A DNA stretch of 6,635 nucleotides from DUUI01 sp964627845 (GTDB taxonomy: Bacteria; Bacillota_I; Bacilli_A; Erysipelotrichales; Erysipelotrichaceae): NCBI GenBank assembly GCA_964627845.1, contig CAZVKL010000042.1, positions 1-6,635 of the forward strand. The letters run 5' to 3'. Position 1 is the stretch's first letter. Every line of letters begins with the position of its first letter. Made by a program: the position numbers and the translations under genes. Of this stretch, positions 1 through 5,294 are shown one piece after another. The notes under the pieces were generated by a model. That model saw only the letters and a list, made by a program, of their open reading frames with translations. It was not told where the DNA came from and did not search any database.

Positions 1-46
1 AGGTCGGGAAACCGGCGCCTGGGTTCGAATCCCAGTTCCTCCGCCA
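1..46 (+). tRNA. tRNA-Ser, 3' part only (cut by the window edge)
   Basis: Only the variable arm, T arm and 3' acceptor strand are inside the window. The long variable arm can fold as GTCGG (3-7), a GAAA loop (8-11) and CCGGC (12-16), which marks a class II tRNA. The T arm follows as CTGGG/CCCAG around TTCGAAT (19-35). The acceptor strand TTCCTCC (36-42), discriminator G43 and encoded CCA (44-46) complete it. A GGAGGAA-type acceptor with discriminator G and this arm size fits tRNA-Ser rather than tRNA-Leu or tRNA-Tyr. The anticodon lies outside the window, so the isoacceptor cannot be read. Confidence 0.88.
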
Positions 47-48
47 GT

Positions 49-77
49 TTGATTTTAAATCTTATATTTGGTATACT
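49..77 (+). promoter_or_regulatory. Internal promoter for tRNA-fMet and tRNA-Phe
   Basis: A -35-like TTGATT (49-54), a 17-base spacer and a -10 TATACT (72-77) lie in the 46-base gap between tRNA-Ser and tRNA-fMet. The -10 is preceded by TGG (69-71), giving the extended -10 form TGnTATACT. Transcription would begin around 83-85, leaving a leader of about 8-10 bases before the mature fMet tRNA. This is a match to the sigma-A consensus, not an experimental start site. Confidence 0.65.
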
Positions 78-92
78 AAGTAGGCATCATAT

Positions 93-169
<77 letters not shown>

Positions 170-171
170 AT

Positions 172-247
172 GGTTCCGTAGCTCAGTCGGTAGAGCAGTG
201 GACTGAAAATCCACGTGTCGTTGGTTCAATTCCGACCGGAACCACCA
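172..247 (+). tRNA. tRNA-Phe (GAA)
   Basis: This is a complete 76-base tRNA gene. The acceptor stem is GGTTCCG (172-178) with CGGAACC (237-243), followed by discriminator A244 and encoded CCA (245-247). The anticodon stem GTGGA (198-202) pairs with TCCAC (210-214) around loop CTGAAAA, giving anticodon GAA (205-207), which reads UUU and UUC. It is the last gene of the cluster and is followed 14 bases later by a terminator hairpin. Confidence 0.97.
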
Positions 248-261
248 TTGAAAACTAAATT

Positions 262-282
262 AACCACAGCGGTGGTTTTTTT
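262..282 (+). terminator. Rho-independent terminator of the tRNA cluster
   Basis: AACCAC (262-267) pairs with GTGGTT (272-277) around the tetraloop AGCG. It is followed by a T run (276-282) and a further T-rich stretch to 288. The stem is short, six pairs, but its position directly after tRNA-Phe and the T tract support the call. Confidence 0.75.
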
Positions 283-331
283 ATTTTTAGGAACAACTTA
301 AATGAATGCATACCACTACTGGTGGGGTAAG

Positions 332-360
332 AAAAATGAGCGAAGTCTTCGCTCATTTTT
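332..360. terminator. Bidirectional terminator between the tRNA cluster and pepF
   Basis: A perfect 13-pair inverted repeat, AAAAATGAGCGAA (332-344) and TTCGCTCATTTTT (348-360), is separated by GTC. The GC-rich core flanked by A5 and T5 gives a stem plus U tract in either direction. It starts 3 bases beyond the pepF stop codon and would terminate pepF. From the other side it would catch read-through from the tRNA cluster. The interval 283-331 between the two hairpins holds no gene I can support. Confidence 0.88.
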
Positions 361-363
361 ACT

Positions 364-2163
364 TTATTTAAGGATTTCTTCTAGTTCACTTAGTCGTTGT
401 TCAAAGACATTTAAAGCGTCGATAGTCGCTTGGTTGGTACTCATGTCCACACCTGCTTCTTTTAGAACATTCATAGGATAATCACTGCTTCCCGCTTTTA
501 AATAGTTAATGTATTTCTCGACTGCCCCTTCTTTCTTCTCTAGAATGTATTTAGAGAAGGCGGTCGCAGCTGAGAAGCCAGTCGCATATTGATAAACATA
601 GTAATTGTAATAGAAGTGCGGAATTCTTGCCCACTCAAGTTTAATTTCATCGTCATAAGTGACACCATCTCCATAATATTTCTTGTTTAAATCAAAATAT
701 GATTTATTTAAAAATTCTGAAGTTAAAGCTGTGCCCTCTTGGTCGCTCTGATGAATGAAGTGCTCAAATTCAGCAAACTGAGTTTGACGATAAACCGTTC
801 CCTTCACACCATCCAAGAAGTGGTTAATGATATAGGCTTTAATTTTAGGATCTTCGTATTTATTCAATAGATAGTGCGTTAATAGATGCTCATTGGTGGT
901 CGAAGCCACTTCCGCTAAGAATATTGAATAATCACCGTAGATAAATGGTTGGTTATTACGAGTGTAATAAGAATGGACAGAGTGGCCTAATTCATGAACC
1001 AATGTATACACATCATCTAAATTTCCTTGCCAGTTTAACAATATAAATGGAATCGTTCCATAAGTTCCTGATGAATAAGCACCTGAGCGCTTTCCTTGGT
1101 TCTCATGGATATCAATCCAACGATCATTGAACGCTTTATTTAAAATATCTAAATAATCATCGCCTAATACTTTTAAAGCTTCTAATGTCACTTCTTTAGC
1201 TTCTTCCCAAGTAAACTTTAAGTCAACATCATCTACCATTGGTACATACATATCGTACATTCTTACTTCATCTAGTTTTAGAGCACGTTGTCGAAGTTCT
1301 ACATAACGATGCAATAATGGTAAGCGATCATTGACAGCCTCTAATAATGCATCAAAGACTGATTCATCAATTGTGTTATTAAACAGTGCGTGATGACGAG
1401 CCGAATCAAATCCTCTGATATCAGCCGACATATTATGTGTTTTAACTGTGGTACTTAACGTCGAAGCAAATGTATTTTGTAAATCACCATATGTTTTGTA
1501 CATGGCTTTAAAGGCGTCATGACGAACTTGTCTATCTTTGCTTTCCATAAAGGTAGAATAGCGTCCATGAGATAATTGAACATCTTCCCCTTTTTCATCT
1601 TTAATGGTTGGGAATTTTAAATCCGCATTATTTAAGATAGAGAACGTACGACTTGAAGCACTTAAAACAGGAGATGCTTTCGCAAGCAATGCTTCTTCAC
1701 TAGCACTTAAGATATGAGGACGATTTCTAAAGAGCAGTTCAAACTCATGATCATATTCTTTTAATCGCTCATCCTTTAAATATTCAACAAAGATAGTCTG
1801 GTCCGCTTCCATAATCTCAGGTGTAAAGTAAGCCATTGAAGCCATCACTTTAGCCCCTAAGTCACTTACTTTTGATTGCATCCCTTGATAATGAGAATTG
1901 GCAGTATCAACATCACTTTGTAAATGTGCATACACAGCTAAATGAGAATACTTTTGATAAATCTCATTTCTTAATTCAAGCGCTTCAACGAGGGTGTCTG
2001 CGCTTTCTGCTAAACGACCTTGATAATTGGTCAGTTCTGGTATTCTGTTTTCTACCTCTTTAAATTGTTCTTCAAATAATTCTTCAGTTTTGAAAATGGT
2101 TGATGTGTCCCATGTTTCAGAGACATTTAATTCTTGACGAGTTGGTAATTGTTTTTGACTCAT
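364..2163 (-). CDS. pepF: Oligoendopeptidase F (M3B zinc metallopeptidase)
   Basis: A cytoplasmic zinc endopeptidase that, in characterised relatives such as lactococcal PepF, cuts oligopeptides of roughly 7-17 residues, so its likely role is peptide turnover and nitrogen recycling. The 599-aa length matches the family (about 600). The N-terminal half is helical and lacks a signal peptide. The catalytic motif HELGH lies at residues 390-394, with H390 and H394 as zinc ligands and E391 as the general base. The third ligand is expected to be E418 in LAEVAST. The C-terminal RIPHFYYNYYVYQYATG segment (513-529) is the family's substrate-binding block, with its His and Tyr residues kept, so the enzyme looks intact. 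Start: ATG at 2163 with GGAGG (2168-2172) four bases upstream. It lies 37 bases downstream of the channel gene on the same strand and has its own promoter-like -10. The family call is secure; the natural substrates are not known from sequence. Confidence 0.97.
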   Translation of the reverse strand: MSQKQLPTRQELNVSETWDTSTIFKTEELFEEQFKEVENRIPELTNYQGRLAESADTLVEALELRNEIYQKYSHLAVYAHLQSDVDTANSHYQGMQSKVSDLGAKVMASMAYFTPEIMEADQTIFVEYLKDERLKEYDHEFELLFRNRPHILSASEEALLAKASPVLSASSRTFSILNNADLKFPTIKDEKGEDVQLSHGRYSTFMESKDRQVRHDAFKAMYKTYGDLQNTFASTLSTTVKTHNMSADIRGFDSARHHALFNNTIDESVFDALLEAVNDRLPLLHRYVELRQRALKLDEVRMYDMYVPMVDDVDLKFTWEEAKEVTLEALKVLGDDYLDILNKAFNDRWIDIHENQGKRSGAYSSGTYGTIPFILLNWQGNLDDVYTLVHELGHSVHSYYTRNNQPFIYGDYSIFLAEVASTTNEHLLTHYLLNKYEDPKIKAYIINHFLDGVKGTVYRQTQFAEFEHFIHQSDQEGTALTSEFLNKSYFDLNKKYYGDGVTYDDEIKLEWARIPHFYYNYYVYQYATGFSAATAFSKYILEKKEGAVEKYINYLKAGSSDYPMNVLKEAGVDMSTNQATIDALNVFEQRLSELEEILK

Positions 2164-2167
2164 AAGT

Positions 2168-2196
2168 CCTCCTTTTTCACAATTAATATTATATCA
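2168..2196 (-). promoter_or_regulatory. pepF ribosome-binding site and extended -10 promoter
   Basis: Read on the minus strand, TATAAT (2193-2188) is preceded by TGA (2196-2194), giving TGATATAAT, an ideal extended -10 hexamer. The ribosome-binding site AAAGGAGG, with its GGAGG core at 2172-2168, follows. No good -35 is visible; TAACCT at the 17-base position is poor, as is common for extended -10 promoters. The element fits in the 37-base gap after the channel gene, so pepF can be transcribed on its own as well as by read-through. Confidence 0.65.
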
Positions 2197-2200
2197 TCTC

Positions 2201-3208
2201 TTAGCTAAATAGGTTATGCGAGGCTAAAATCTCAACAATCGAAGCCGATAATCTTGACGCAAACAAATCAAATCCTTGATAGTCTGGGTGTTTAGAGAAC
2301 ACACTAACAGATAAAATTAAATTATTTAAAGTGCCCTCTTGAATCTGAACTGACACGATGTTGTTTTCATCCACTTCAGGGTGATTCATTAAATAATGTC
2401 TCACTTCTTCCACAACAACAGAGATTTTGTTGGCATTGACTGGATTAAAATTAAATCGGCGTACAAATTGTCGCCCTTGTGTGAGTGCTAAGTGTCGATA
2501 ATTAATGATTGGGTTTTTAATTAAATTTGTTGCTGCCACAGTCGTATGCGTTTGATCAAAAGCGACCAGGGTCACCATCGTCAAGCCAATTGTTTCCACA
2601 CTTCCACTTATATCCAGTTCTGGCACACTGATAAAATCACCAATTCGAATTGTATCGGTGGATGTCAATTGTATCCCAGCAAAGAAGCCTAATAGAATAT
2701 CTTGGAAGATAAAAGAAACAAAGGCGACAATCGTAGAGACTGACCCCATGACCAAGAGAGGATCTTTGTCCAAGACGACAGCTAATACCCCAAATAAGAC
2801 AATGATTAACAAGATAATCTTTAACGCTTGAAAAACCGGAGTTAACGGCCTTCTAAGCGATAAATTACTACGCGAGTAGGCATAGTTTATGACGTCTAAT
2901 AAAAGGGATAATAGACGGTACAACAAGATTAAAATGAGGATGATCAAACTCTTATCTAGCCATCGAAACTCTTGAAGTCTTGTGACGTTGAAACTTAAAA
3001 AGCTTCTTAATAACAATAAACTGATAAAAAGAGCTCCTTCTAATAAAATTCTGTTTTTGAATTTTGAGAGTATTTCCTTAAACTGATTCTGGCTTGTCAT
3101 ATTCTTTTGAGCATAGATTAGGACACCACCTATCAAAAGAACAAATAGTGTCAATATAATCAGTTCAAATCGAGAAAATTGATTGATAAAGCGGGACAAA
3201 TCATTCAT
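2201..3208 (-). CDS. MscS-family mechanosensitive ion channel (YbdG-like)
   Basis: A probable small-conductance mechanosensitive channel in the cytoplasmic membrane that releases solutes on hypo-osmotic shock. The 335-aa protein has hydrophobic segments at about 14-33, 53-73, 86-106 and 127-147. A fifth, pore-lining segment (about 151-180) ends in FIFQDILLGFFAGIQL, the typical MscS TM3 block. The soluble beta domain starts at RIGDFISVP (188-196) and continues through SGSVETIGLTMVTLVAFDQTHTT to the NYRH turn near 236. An alpha/beta domain covers about 250-335. Five membrane segments, and the DTIRIGD, FD-T-TT and NYR pattern, resemble E. coli YbdG more than the three-segment MscS. Start: I chose ATG at 3208, with GGAGG (3218-3214) five bases upstream. 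A GTG at 3223 would add five residues but would place this ribosome-binding site inside the coding region. No terminator separates it from pepF. Confidence 0.9.
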   Translation of the reverse strand: MNDLSRFINQFSRFELIILTLFVLLIGGVLIYAQKNMTSQNQFKEILSKFKNRILLEGALFISLLLLRSFLSFNVTRLQEFRWLDKSLIILILILLYRLLSLLLDVINYAYSRSNLSLRRPLTPVFQALKIILLIIVLFGVLAVVLDKDPLLVMGSVSTIVAFVSFIFQDILLGFFAGIQLTSTDTIRIGDFISVPELDISGSVETIGLTMVTLVAFDQTHTTVAATNLIKNPIINYRHLALTQGRQFVRRFNFNPVNANKISVVVEEVRHYLMNHPEVDENNIVSVQIQEGTLNNLILSVSVFSKHPDYQGFDLFASRLSASIVEILASHNLFS

Positions 3209-3213
3209 AGTAG

Positions 3214-3236
3214 CCTCCAACACAAATAGTATAACA
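3214..3236 (-). promoter_or_regulatory. Promoter and ribosome-binding site of the MscS-family gene
   Basis: On the minus strand, TGTTATACT (3236-3228) is an extended -10, with hexamer TATACT at 3233-3228. The ribosome-binding site GGAGG (3218-3214) is five bases before the ATG at 3208. The expected start site, around 3221-3223, would leave a very short leader and would place the alternative GTG codon at the transcript's first bases. That supports the ATG start. A -35 is not clear. Confidence 0.6.
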
Positions 3237-3237
3237 T

Positions 3238-3254
3238 GCTTGAATTAAACAAGC
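3238..3254. repeat. Inverted repeat between the divergent MscS-family and pepT promoters
   Basis: GCTTG (3238-3242), seven bases AATTAAA, then CAAGC (3250-3254). The left arm overlaps the pepT -35. The whole element lies just upstream of the extended -10 of the divergent channel gene. It could be a small operator affecting both promoters, but five-base arms also occur by chance. Confidence 0.4.
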
Positions 3255-3267
3255 GGTAGCTTATAAT
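3240..3267 (+). promoter_or_regulatory. pepT promoter
   Basis: TTGAAT (3240-3245) as -35, a 16-base spacer, and a perfect TATAAT (3262-3267) as -10. The start site would be near 3273-3275, giving a leader of about 16 bases. The ribosome-binding site AAAGTAGG (3278-3285) has one mismatch to AAAGGAGG and lies four bases before the ATG. Confidence 0.7.
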
Positions 3268-3289
3268 ATTTATGTAGAAAGTAGGTCTT

Positions 3290-4519
3290 ATGGAAAATTT
3301 AAAACAACGATTTATTCGTTACGCAAAAATTAACACACGCTCTGATGCGTCATCTTCAACTATCCCTTCAACTTCAGAGCAGATTGAATTTGCGAAGATG
3401 CTCGCAAAAGAATTAGAAGAAATTGGGTTATCAGAAGTCGTCCACAACCTCGACAACGGATTTGTTACTGCGACACTTCCAAGCAATGTTGATTACCCTG
3501 TGGATACGGTTGGCTTTATCGCTCACTTTGACACAGCCGATTTCAATTCAGTGAACATTCAACCACAATTAGTTCATGATTATGACGGAAAGGATATCGT
3601 CTTAAATAAAGAACAAGATATCGTCATGAAAGTCAATGACTTTCCTAATCTTAAAAACTATGTCGGTCATACACTCATTACAACGGATGGGACAACGCTA
3701 CTGGGCGCCGATGATAAAGCGGGTCTAAGCGAAATTGTTGAAGCAATGATTTACTTTATTGAACATCCAGAAATCAAACACGGTGAAGTGCGCGTGGCAT
3801 TTGGTCCCGATGAAGAAATTGGTAAAGGAGCTAACCACTTTGATGCACCAAACTTTAGAGCTAAGTTCGCTTATACGATGGATGGTGGACCATTAGGTGA
3901 GCTTGAATATGAATCCTTTAATGCCGCTGAAGCGAATATCACGATTCAAGGATTATCCGTTCACCCTGGCACAGCCAAAGGTAAGATGGTAAATGCATCA
4001 TTGCTAGCAATGGAATTCCACCACTTACTGCCAGCTGATGAAGTCCCTGAAAAAACAGAAGGTTATGAAGGTTTCTTCTTACTGAATAATTTAGTTTCAA
4101 ATGTGGATGAAGCGCAAATGACTTATATCATTCGTGATCATGACAAAGAAAAATTTGAAGCGCGTAAACAACAAATCCTTGATGGGGCGACTCAGCTAAA
4201 TAAAAAATATCAATTGGAACGAGTCAGCGTTCAGATGGAAGACTCGTATTACAATATGGGAGAAATCATTTCAAAAGATATGACACCAGTGAACGTTGCT
4301 AAAAAGGCGATGGAAGACTTGGGCATCACGCCAGACATTCACCCTATTAGAGGTGGAACAGATGGGTCAAAAATTACCTTTATGGGTATCCCTACCCCAA
4401 ACATCTTTACTGGCGGTGAAAACTACCATGGTCGTTATGAGTTTGCGAGTTTAGATAACATGGTTAAAGCAAAAGAAGTGATTATTGAAATCATTAAACA
4501 ACTAGCAGAGGAAGATTAA
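3290..4519 (+). CDS. pepT: Peptidase T (tripeptide aminopeptidase, M20B)
   Basis: A cytoplasmic di-zinc aminopeptidase that removes the N-terminal residue from tripeptides and feeds the free amino-acid pool. The 409-aa length matches the family (about 408-413). By alignment from memory with E. coli PepT, all metal ligands are present: H79 and D81 in IAHFDTAD, the bridging D141 in LLGADDKAG, E176 after the catalytic E175 in GPDEEIGKG, D198 in TMDGG, and H380 in GGENYHGRYEF. The inserted dimerisation (lid) domain runs from about 210 to 320 and includes GLSVHPGTAKGKMVNA (221-236), the expected start of this domain. HPIRGGTDGS (351-360) is the substrate-carboxylate region. There is no signal peptide. 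Start: ATG at 3290 with AAAGTAGG upstream; an earlier ATG at 3272 is followed directly by TAG. It has its own promoter and terminator, so it is monocistronic. It is divergent from the channel gene. Nothing suggests decay. Confidence 0.98.
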   Translation: MENLKQRFIRYAKINTRSDASSSTIPSTSEQIEFAKMLAKELEEIGLSEVVHNLDNGFVTATLPSNVDYPVDTVGFIAHFDTADFNSVNIQPQLVHDYDGKDIVLNKEQDIVMKVNDFPNLKNYVGHTLITTDGTTLLGADDKAGLSEIVEAMIYFIEHPEIKHGEVRVAFGPDEEIGKGANHFDAPNFRAKFAYTMDGGPLGELEYESFNAAEANITIQGLSVHPGTAKGKMVNASLLAMEFHHLLPADEVPEKTEGYEGFFLLNNLVSNVDEAQMTYIIRDHDKEKFEARKQQILDGATQLNKKYQLERVSVQMEDSYYNMGEIISKDMTPVNVAKKAMEDLGITPDIHPIRGGTDGSKITFMGIPTPNIFTGGENYHGRYEFASLDNMVKAKEVIIEIIKQLAEED

Positions 4520-4532
4520 CCTTCCTCTTTTT
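4507..4532 (+). terminator. pepT terminator, stem overlapping the end of the gene
   Basis: AGAGGAAG (4507-4514) pairs with CTTCCTCT (4521-4528) around ATTAAC, with a T run at 4528-4532. The left arm is part of the codons for the last Glu-Glu-Asp residues, and the TAA stop (4517-4519) sits in the loop. Confidence 0.8.
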
Positions 4533-4540
4533 CTTACCAT

Positions 4541-4576
4541 AAAAAAATCCAAGACAACAATCATCGCTTGGATTTT
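4541..4576 (-). terminator. Terminator of the membrane-bound Xre regulator gene
   Basis: AAAATCCAAG (4544-4553) and CTTGGATTTT (4567-4576) form a 10-pair stem with a 13-base loop. Read on the minus strand the stem is followed by a T tract (4547-4541). It lies 36 bases beyond the regulator's stop codon. The T-rich arm at 4573-4576 could give weak termination from the pepT side too. Confidence 0.75.
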
Positions 4577-4612
4577 AGTCAAAATTATCACTTTAAATCT
4601 ATTCACTGTCTG

Positions 4613-5188
4613 TCAAATATTGTTCTGATTTTTTGCTTTCTGCTTCAAATAATAAGCAAAACCTAAACCAAAAATAATAACGATCAATCCTAATCCTATA
4701 AATAAACGACTAATTCCAGAAAAAGGATTTCGTGGCACGGTATTAAATGGATCATCGACATAGATCGTTCCAAATTCAGTATCAACGCCAACTTGATTAG
4801 AACCGAAGCCTGAACCCATCGCGTTTGTTACCAATCCAAAAAAGAACATAACCCCCCCAACAACGGCTATATAAATACCAAATAACCATCCATATCTCGA
4901 AGCCAATCGTTCAATGACTCCCGGAATTTGTTCTACTTCACTCATTTGTTTACCAGACGTTTGAGGTTGCGATTGATTCAACGATATAAAATCATCCTCA
5001 GATAATAACCAGTCAGTGCTCACATCAAAAACTTTCGCTAATCCAACCAGTTTGCTAACTTCTGGGGTTGCTTCTCCAGTTTCCCATTTACTGACGGATT
5101 GCCTCGTTACATTGAGAATTTCAGCAAGATCTTCTTGAGATAGCCCTTTTCTTTTTCGTAAAATTAATATTTTTTGACCTAAGTTCAT
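4613..5188 (-). CDS. Xre-family HTH regulator with two C-terminal membrane segments
   Basis: A 191-aa predicted membrane-tethered transcription regulator. Residues 7-61 form a Cro/C1-type helix-turn-helix: ILRKRKGLSQEDLAEILNVTRQSVSKWETGEATPE, with SQEDLAE as helix 2 and TRQSVSKWE as the recognition helix. A polar linker (62-98) follows, then a hydrophobic segment WLFGIYIAVVGGVMFFFGLV (101-120). A Gly/Asp-rich loop of about 35 residues separates it from a second hydrophobic segment (about 160-181). The basic tail KQKAKNQ suggests both ends are cytoplasmic and the 125-159 loop is outside. Start: ATG at 5188, with GGAGG (5199-5195) six bases upstream. A longer frame opening with TTG at 5266 has no ribosome-binding site and would put a non-family extension before the HTH. 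Target genes are unknown; autoregulation or control of the upstream ligase gene is an inference. It is followed by its own terminator. Confidence 0.88.
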   Translation of the reverse strand: MNLGQKILILRKRKGLSQEDLAEILNVTRQSVSKWETGEATPEVSKLVGLAKVFDVSTDWLLSEDDFISLNQSQPQTSGKQMSEVEQIPGVIERLASRYGWLFGIYIAVVGGVMFFFGLVTNAMGSGFGSNQVGVDTEFGTIYVDDPFNTVPRNPFSGISRLFIGLGLIVIIFGLGFAYYLKQKAKNQNNI

Positions 5189-5194
5189 ATTTGA

Positions 5195-5239
5195 CCTCCA
5201 TTTGATACTTAAATTATAAACGATAAAGATTCCAACCAA
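5195..5239 (-). promoter_or_regulatory. Promoter and ribosome-binding site of the Xre regulator gene
   Basis: On the minus strand, TATAAT (5218-5213) is a consensus -10. The best -35 candidate is TTGGTT (5239-5234) with a short 15-base spacer. GGAGG (5199-5195) is the ribosome-binding site, six bases before the ATG. The -10 is convincing and the -35 is weak, so activation or read-through from the ligase gene may contribute. Confidence 0.5.
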
Positions 5240-5294
5240 CAGCAACTTTCCTATGAAATTTGTCAACTAGTGGTTGCATGTCCCTAAAAAAAGT

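Noticed and set aside
311..329. Small hairpin with CCAC (313-316) and GTGG (322-325)
   Set aside because: Only four pairs with no T tract, lying between two better terminators; no role can be supported.
1872..2063. A 63-codon open frame on the + strand inside pepF
   Set aside because: It lies wholly opposite a well-supported M3B peptidase gene, has no ribosome-binding site of note and encodes no recognisable protein.
5189..5266. N-terminal extension of the Xre regulator from a TTG codon at 5266
   Set aside because: There is no ribosome-binding site before the TTG. The strong GGAGG at 5199-5195 and the normal family start point to the ATG at 5188, and the putative promoter -10 lies inside the extension.
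5261..5266. Perfect TTGACA on the minus strand as a -35 for the regulator
   Set aside because: No -10 occurs at 15-19 bases; the TATAAT at 5218-5213 is 42 bases away.
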